Shown piece by piece: positions 6,029 to 10,158 of a stretch of DNA of 10,158 bases. The notes beneath the pieces were generated by a model, which was given only the letters and a program-made list of their open reading frames with translations, did no database searches and was not told the origin of the DNA. Source of the stretch: Bacillota bacterium (GTDB lineage: Bacteria > Bacillota > UBA4882 > UBA10575); NCBI GenBank assembly GCA_012512605.1, contig JAAZDX010000042.1, positions 1 through 10,158 of the forward strand. Direction: 5' to 3'. Position numbers and translations under genes: made by a program. Positions within the stretch are counted from its first letter, which is position 1; every line of letters begins with the position of its first letter.

Positions 6029-7972
6029 ATGGGAAAAACGCGAATATTTACGCGGAACCCGCGAAAAACCACAAAACCCCGGCCGTTTTCTTTCCGCTTC
6101 CGCAACATCTCCATCAGTTATAAACTCCTGACCTATTTCTTGATTGTCTCGCTGATTCCCGTAACCATTGTGGGGCTGATCTCATATATCAGTTCGCGGG
6201 CAGCGATCAACCGCAAGGTAACGGAGTATTCTTTCCGCGGCCTGGAACAGGCCACCATGAACCTGCAGAACAAGATTAATGCCTATCGCAATATCTGTTT
6301 GTCCGTCGTTGTGAACAGGGAGGGGAATAACCTTCTCAAAAGCTATATTAATAATCCCAATAGCTACACGTCATACGCTTTAAGTGAATTCCTAAAAGTC
6401 TACTTGACCGGAGATTTGGATATCTACGGTTGCCTCTTCATCCCCTCGGGCGAGCAAAAGCCCTTTTATTACGGCGCGCTTATTCTCTGCGGTTATGAAT
6501 ACACCGCCGGCAGCTTTTTGCAAGAGATTAAAAACTCCCCTTATTTTGCGAAAGTCCTTTCTTCAGCCGGGAAAATGATCTGGTCCTCACCTTTAAACAG
6601 TGACCAAACCAATGCTGAAAATTACATCATTGCCGCCTGTGCCGTAAATGATCTGGACACCGGTGAACCTTTAGGCGCTTTTGGGATCCTGACCAGGGTG
6701 GAACGGATTGACAAAATCATCAATTTACGGTTGGACATTAATCATAACCCCGAATGGTACAACAATTATTCGTTGGTGATTGATGATAACAGAACGATTA
6801 TCGCCTGCCCGCTCAAGGAGAAGATCGGAAAGAGCATTACTGGGATTATGGACCAACCGCAACTCCTCAATCCGTTATTGTCCGGCGAGAAGTTCCAGGA
6901 TAGTTTTTATACGTGGATTGACGGCCGCGAGTATCTGGTTACCGGGGAACGGGTGGAAGGAAGCAACTGGTACCTGCTGAACCTGGCCGCTACCTCGTTC
7001 CTGTACAAAGAATCAAAGGTGGTGGGGTTGATCACTTTATTCGTGGGCGTCGCGTTTACCACTATAGCGGTGTTAATTTCGCTACTATTCACTTTTAGCA
7101 TCACAAAACCCATAAAAACCTTGATCGGGACCATGAGTGTGGTGGAAAAAGGGGATCTCTCGGTTCGCTTTAAAGTGAAGCAAAATGATGAGATTGGCCG
7201 GCTGGGCAAGAGTTTTAACCAGATGATCACCAAACTGGACAATCTGGTCAATATTGTTTACGCCTCCCGGTTGAAGGAGAAAGAAGTGGAGCTGGGGTTG
7301 TTACAGGCACAAATCAGAAAGCGGGAGATTGAATTAAGCACGCTCCAGGCCCAGATAAACCCCCATTTCCTCTATAATACCCTGGAATCCTTGCGCCGAA
7401 TGGCCGATCTAAACGATGACCATGATACTTCAAAAATGATGCTGATTCTAGGAAAACTGCTGCACTATACGGTGCAAATCGAAAACCAGGCGGTAACTAT
7501 CCGCGACGAAATGGAATATCTCCGAAACTACTTAACCCTCCAGAATTTGCGGTTTAAGAACAAATTCGAGCTGGTGACGGATCTTGACCCCAGGTTATAC
7601 GATTTAAAAATCATCAAACTGGTCTTCCAGCCATTGATTGAGAACTCCATCTATCACGGTTTAGAATCCAAAGTGGGCCTCGGTGTAATCAAGATTACCG
7701 GAAGATGCCATGAGGACGGGACCTATTTCGAAGTAGCCGATAACGGAGTTGGCATCGACCGGGAACAACTAGAACAGATCAACCGGAGGATTCAGGACCC
7801 CGGCGCCTCGGGGAACCATACCAAGAGTATTGGTCTGAAAAATGTCAACGAGCGGATTAAGCTTTATTACGGTGAGGAATATGGGATTAGGATCTCCAGC
7901 GAGCCGGGGCAAGGCACGGTGGTCCGCATCAAGCTGCCGGTGATTGACCGCATGAATGCGATCGTCATCTAG
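6029..7972 (+). CDS. Sensor histidine kinase, YesM/LytS type, with HAMP domain
   Basis: This membrane kinase likely senses an extracellular cue and phosphorylates the regulator encoded next. Numbering from ATG 6029 (647 residues), a basic N-terminus leads to membrane segment 1 (about 33-54), an extracellular region of about 275 residues (55-330, size fitting a double-Cache-like sensor, fold inferred), membrane segment 2 (331-356) and HAMP (357-409). A coiled coil (about 410-443) precedes QINPHFLYNTLE, whose His446 is the phospho-acceptor of the His_kinase (PF06580) class. The ATPase domain has an N box PLIENSIYHG (Asn539), DNGVGI (571-576) and SIGLKNVNERI (Gly602). The coil holds two related LQAQI units 14 residues apart. 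A GTG at 6020 would add three residues, but GGGTGA at 6018-6023 favours the ATG at 6029. The regulator gene follows after 23 bases. The signal is unknown; a sugar, alone or with its binding protein, is plausible from context. Confidence 0.95.
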   Translation: MGKTRIFTRNPRKTTKPRPFSFRFRNISISYKLLTYFLIVSLIPVTIVGLISYISSRAAINRKVTEYSFRGLEQATMNLQNKINAYRNICLSVVVNREGNNLLKSYINNPNSYTSYALSEFLKVYLTGDLDIYGCLFIPSGEQKPFYYGALILCGYEYTAGSFLQEIKNSPYFAKVLSSAGKMIWSSPLNSDQTNAENYIIAACAVNDLDTGEPLGAFGILTRVERIDKIINLRLDINHNPEWYNNYSLVIDDNRTIIACPLKEKIGKSITGIMDQPQLLNPLLSGEKFQDSFYTWIDGREYLVTGERVEGSNWYLLNLAATSFLYKESKVVGLITLFVGVAFTTIAVLISLLFTFSITKPIKTLIGTMSVVEKGDLSVRFKVKQNDEIGRLGKSFNQMITKLDNLVNIVYASRLKEKEVELGLLQAQIRKREIELSTLQAQINPHFLYNTLESLRRMADLNDDHDTSKMMLILGKLLHYTVQIENQAVTIRDEMEYLRNYLTLQNLRFKNKFELVTDLDPRLYDLKIIKLVFQPLIENSIYHGLESKVGLGVIKITGRCHEDGTYFEVADNGVGIDREQLEQINRRIQDPGASGNHTKSIGLKNVNERIKLYYGEEYGIRISSEPGQGTVVRIKLPVIDRMNAIVI

Positions 7973-7995
7973 CAGCTAGAAAAGAGGAGGGTCCC

Positions 7996-9618
7996 ATGTT
8001 AAAGATCATTGTCGTTGATGATGAAGAGTTAATCCGCAAAGGGCTGGTCAAAGTCCTCTCGAAGACAAAATTCCAGGTGGTGGGGGAAGCAGCTAATGGT
8101 CTGGAAGCACTGGAATTAATCCGCCGCCACCAGCCGGACGTGGTGATTACCGACGTGAAAATGCCGCAGATGGACGGGGTGGAATTAGTCAAAGAACTGG
8201 AACAGAGTTTTCCAGGGGTTAAAAAGATTGTCATCAGCGGCTTTAGCGAGTTTGATTATGTCCGGGAAACCATGCGCTTTGGCGCTTTGGATTACTTATT
8301 GAAACCGGTTGATGATAACCAGTTGATCTCTTTGCTGGAAAAAATCTCGTCTTTTATTGAATCGGACAAAAAACAGAGAATGATCGAATCAAATCTCCAG
8401 GAAAAGCTGAACGAAGGGCTTCCTTTTTTGAAGGAGCAGTTTATCTTTGATCTGATCACCACCTCCAAGTTCAGCCGAGAGGAAGTTGAAGAAAAGTTTT
8501 CCCGCTACGAAATCAAGATCAACCCCGGGAATTATTGGGTGATCATCGTCAGCCTCGACAATTACCGTTGGCTCTGCCGGGAAGCGGGAGTTGAGGCGGC
8601 AAACAGTATGTGCCTTAAGGTAAAAAACTGTTTTGAGGAGGTTTTGGCCGCTTATTACGAGCCGCTCTCCTGCTCAATTCCTGGGGGACAGCTTTATCTG
8701 ATTTCGACGCCGTATGAAGAGTCGCAATTGCGCCGGGAGGCGCTTGAAGCAGGTTTGGCCGCTCTGGCGGCAAATGCGCCCGGAATCCGCGTGACCGTAA
8801 GCTATGGACCACCTGGCAAGGATTTATTAAGCTTAAAAGAGTGCTATCAGGAAGCCGCTACCTTACTCAGGCAGAGGTTTTACCATGAAAAGCCGGTGGT
8901 CATTAGTGGGGGGGCCACCGGCAAGCCTAGCCAGAACGGTGAGGCAAAAAAGGATCTCTTCATCGAGATCCTAAACAATCTGGAGCATTCCTTGAAAAAC
9001 TGTTTGGAAGTGGGCAACGAGGGCCAGATCCCTCAGGTTTTTGGCGAGCTTGCCGCGCAATTCCGCCGGTTTCAATTCGATCCTTTGGAAGTGACCAAGC
9101 TCCTGATCGAAGTCTATGTCCGGCTGCAATCCAGTTATCCGGAGTTCAGCAAATCTTTGGTCGAATTATACGGATTGGAGGAATGTTACCCCAAAAATCT
9201 GGAGGCCTTTGATACCCTTGATTGTTTGGTCCAGTACAATACCAAGTTATATACTGAAGTCATCAAGGAGATTGTCGAGATCCGGAAGAAGAAGGACAAA
9301 AGGCTGGTCCAAATAATCAAAGACTACATCAACGAGCATTATCATGAACAGATCTCCTTGAGTACGCTTGCGGAACAGATCTATCTGAGTCCCAGCTATC
9401 TTTCGGATTTGTTTAAAAACCAGACCGGGGAAACCATCACCAACTACCTAACCAAGGTCAGGATGGAAAAGGCCAAGGAACTCCTGAAGGATTTACAAAT
9501 GAAGAGTTACGAGATTGGGGAGATGGTCGGCTACAAAGATCCGGCCTATTTCAGCAAGGTTTTCAAGAAGGTGGTAGGGGTATCCCCCAATGAATACCGG
9601 AATATTGTGACCGGATAA
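7996..9618 (+). CDS. Response regulator with AraC-type DNA-binding domain (YesN type)
   Basis: This cytoplasmic transcription factor is the likely partner of the upstream kinase. The 540-residue length is normal for YesN-like regulators. The receiver domain (1 to about 120) has the acidic pair Asp8-Asp9, the phospho-acceptor Asp53 in VVITDVKMPQMDG, Ser81 in VISGFSEFDYV and Lys103 in LLKPVDD, so it appears competent for phosphorylation. A middle region (about 120-430) of low recognisability follows, as usual in this family. The C-terminus (about 436-538) is an AraC/XylS domain: a first helix-turn-helix around LSTLAEQIYLSPSYLSDLFK and a second around YEIGEMVGYKDPAYFSKVFK, ending VGVSPNEYR. AGGAGG at 7985-7990, five bases before the ATG, fixes the start. 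From the family and position it most plausibly activates the neighbouring transporter operon. No strong terminator follows; GGATAA/TTATCC at 9613-9628 lacks a T run. Confidence 0.95.
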   Translation: MLKIIVVDDEELIRKGLVKVLSKTKFQVVGEAANGLEALELIRRHQPDVVITDVKMPQMDGVELVKELEQSFPGVKKIVISGFSEFDYVRETMRFGALDYLLKPVDDNQLISLLEKISSFIESDKKQRMIESNLQEKLNEGLPFLKEQFIFDLITTSKFSREEVEEKFSRYEIKINPGNYWVIIVSLDNYRWLCREAGVEAANSMCLKVKNCFEEVLAAYYEPLSCSIPGGQLYLISTPYEESQLRREALEAGLAALAANAPGIRVTVSYGPPGKDLLSLKECYQEAATLLRQRFYHEKPVVISGGATGKPSQNGEAKKDLFIEILNNLEHSLKNCLEVGNEGQIPQVFGELAAQFRRFQFDPLEVTKLLIEVYVRLQSSYPEFSKSLVELYGLEECYPKNLEAFDTLDCLVQYNTKLYTEVIKEIVEIRKKKDKRLVQIIKDYINEHYHEQISLSTLAEQIYLSPSYLSDLFKNQTGETITNYLTKVRMEKAKELLKDLQMKSYEIGEMVGYKDPAYFSKVFKKVVGVSPNEYRNIVTG

Positions 9619-9880
9619 GTTTTTATCCCCTATCTCACCCCGTTTTAAAGTCCTAAGGAAGTGAGGAGCTTTATAATCACCCAAACCCTCGATCCGCTTT
9701 TGACTGGCCGACAGCGCTAAGTTGCTCAACCAAACCAAGGAGTGTTGTCCGATGGCTTACCATGAAGGATACCTCGGTAGAAGTGTTTAGAAATCGACCT
9801 CTGGCGAGCACTATCCGGCGACTCGGATTGATGCTTTATACGAAAAGATCCGAGATAACCATCGTGACTGCAACACGGAA
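9619..9880. other. Gap between convergent genes, with minor hairpins
   Basis: These 262 bases contain no recognisable gene. Visible structures are a bulged stem, TAAAGTCCT (9646-9654) with AGGAGCTTTA (9664-9673), and CTCGGAT (9822-9828) facing ATCCGAG (9848-9854) over a 19-base loop. Neither has the T tract of an intrinsic terminator. A perfect TATAAT at 9672-9677 has no matching -35. A very small ORF with a good ribosome binding site starts at 9752 and is listed separately. Confidence 0.5.
9752..9790 (+). other. Possible 12-codon ORF or start of a decayed gene
   Basis: AAGGAG at 9737-9742 lies nine bases before an ATG at 9752, which begins MAYHEGYLGRSV and stops at TAG 9788-9790. The same frame then stays open to a TAG at 9947-9949, reading KSTSGEHYPATRIDALYEKI and onward, which overlaps the 3' end of the GntR gene on the other strand. 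This could be a gene fragment interrupted by a stop, a tiny translated ORF or chance. I do not recognise a family. Confidence 0.25.
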
Positions 9881-10158
9881 CTAAGTATCAACGGCGTTTT
9901 TGTTTTTTACCGCTTCGAACCACTGCTGCCGCCGGAGCGACTCTTTTAGATGCGCACGCATAACCTGTTCGGCCAAATTGGCATCACGGGAGCGTAAAGC
10001 CGTGATAATACGGTCATGATAATCAATTCCATCCTGGGAACCGCCTTCGCTCTGGATTGCCTGTTTAATAACAACTTTAAGCAAATGGTTCATCGAACAG
10101 ACGAAGATCCTGAGCAGACTATTTCCAGATAGTTCTGCAATCTTCGCATGAAATTTTA
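9881..10158 (-). CDS. GntR-family (FadR/FCD subfamily) transcriptional regulator, C-terminal end
   Basis: The frame enters from the right edge and ends at a TAG (plus strand 9881-9883), giving 91 residues. It begins KFHAKIAELSGNSLLRIF, a hallmark of the FCD effector domain, and continues with DYHDRIITALRSRDANLAEQ and VMRAHLKESLRR. The His in KFH, the His in YHDRI and the His in AHL, 22 residues after the second, fall where FCD domains bind a metal that helps hold a small carboxylate or sugar-acid ligand. The DNA-binding N-terminus and the start are outside the window, so the Met inside this stretch (complement of 10091-10093) is not the true start. Regulators of this class often control sugar-acid or organic-acid genes. 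It converges on the two-component operon, and its own targets probably lie to the right. Confidence 0.9.
   Translation of the reverse strand, partial: KFHAKIAELSGNSLLRIFVCSMNHLLKVVIKQAIQSEGGSQDGIDYHDRIITALRSRDANLAEQVMRAHLKESLRRQQWFEAVKNKNAVDT

Noticed and set aside
9613..9628. Terminator directly after the response regulator (GGATAA-GTTT-TTATCC)
   Set aside because: The stem is short and A/T-rich, overlaps the stop codon and is followed by CCTATCTC, not a T run.
9672..9677. Perfect TATAAT as a promoter for the small ORF at 9752
   Set aside because: No acceptable -35 at 16-18 bases and no extended -10 TG; a lone hexamer is weak evidence.

Overview
The window looks like chromosomal DNA of a Firmicutes/Clostridia-type anaerobe of moderate GC. 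The clues are a Clostridia-style variant IMP dehydrogenase, a DUF1015 protein, strong AGGAGG-type ribosome binding sites, SigA-like promoters, and a YesM/YesN two-component pair beside a sugar ABC transporter. The solute-binding protein has a plain signal-peptidase I leader and no lipobox cysteine. That would suit a diderm Firmicute (for example a Limnochordia/Hydrogenispora-like lineage) better than a typical monoderm, but this is inference and not a species call.

Layout. Positions 1-200 (+) hold the 3' end of a DUF1015-family gene. It converges on a complete IMP dehydrogenase gene (301-1809, -), and a perfectly palindromic terminator between them can serve both strands. The IMPDH gene has a full-consensus SigA promoter. 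About 295 bases without a confident gene follow. Then comes a three-gene ribose/xylose-type ABC operon on the + strand: a double-domain ATPase (2169-3647), a permease (3762-4835) and a binding protein (4889-5851), closed by a clear terminator at 5885-5913. The ATPase-permease gap carries short imperfect repeats and a stem-loop. A second + strand unit with its own extended -10 promoter encodes a YesM/LytS-type histidine kinase (6029-7972) and a YesN/AraC-type response regulator (7996-9618). After a 262-base gap with a possible decayed or very small ORF, the 3' end of a GntR/FadR-type (FCD) regulator enters from the right on the - strand (9881-10158).

How they fit together. The likely unit is a carbohydrate uptake and sensing module. 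The binding protein captures a sugar-like solute, the permease and ATPase import it, and the kinase senses an extracellular cue. The kinase would phosphorylate the AraC-type regulator, which most plausibly activates the transporter operon, since that operon lacks an obvious housekeeping promoter. The substrate cannot be read from the sequence. The purine gene and the DUF1015 gene are unrelated neighbours. I found no CRISPR array, tRNA, rRNA, insertion sequence or clear mobile element. The module is a recognisable arrangement of known families, not a wholly new system. The less ordinary points are the intergenic repeat/hairpin, the permease N-terminal extension, the duplicated coiled-coil segment in the kinase and the non-lipoprotein binding protein.
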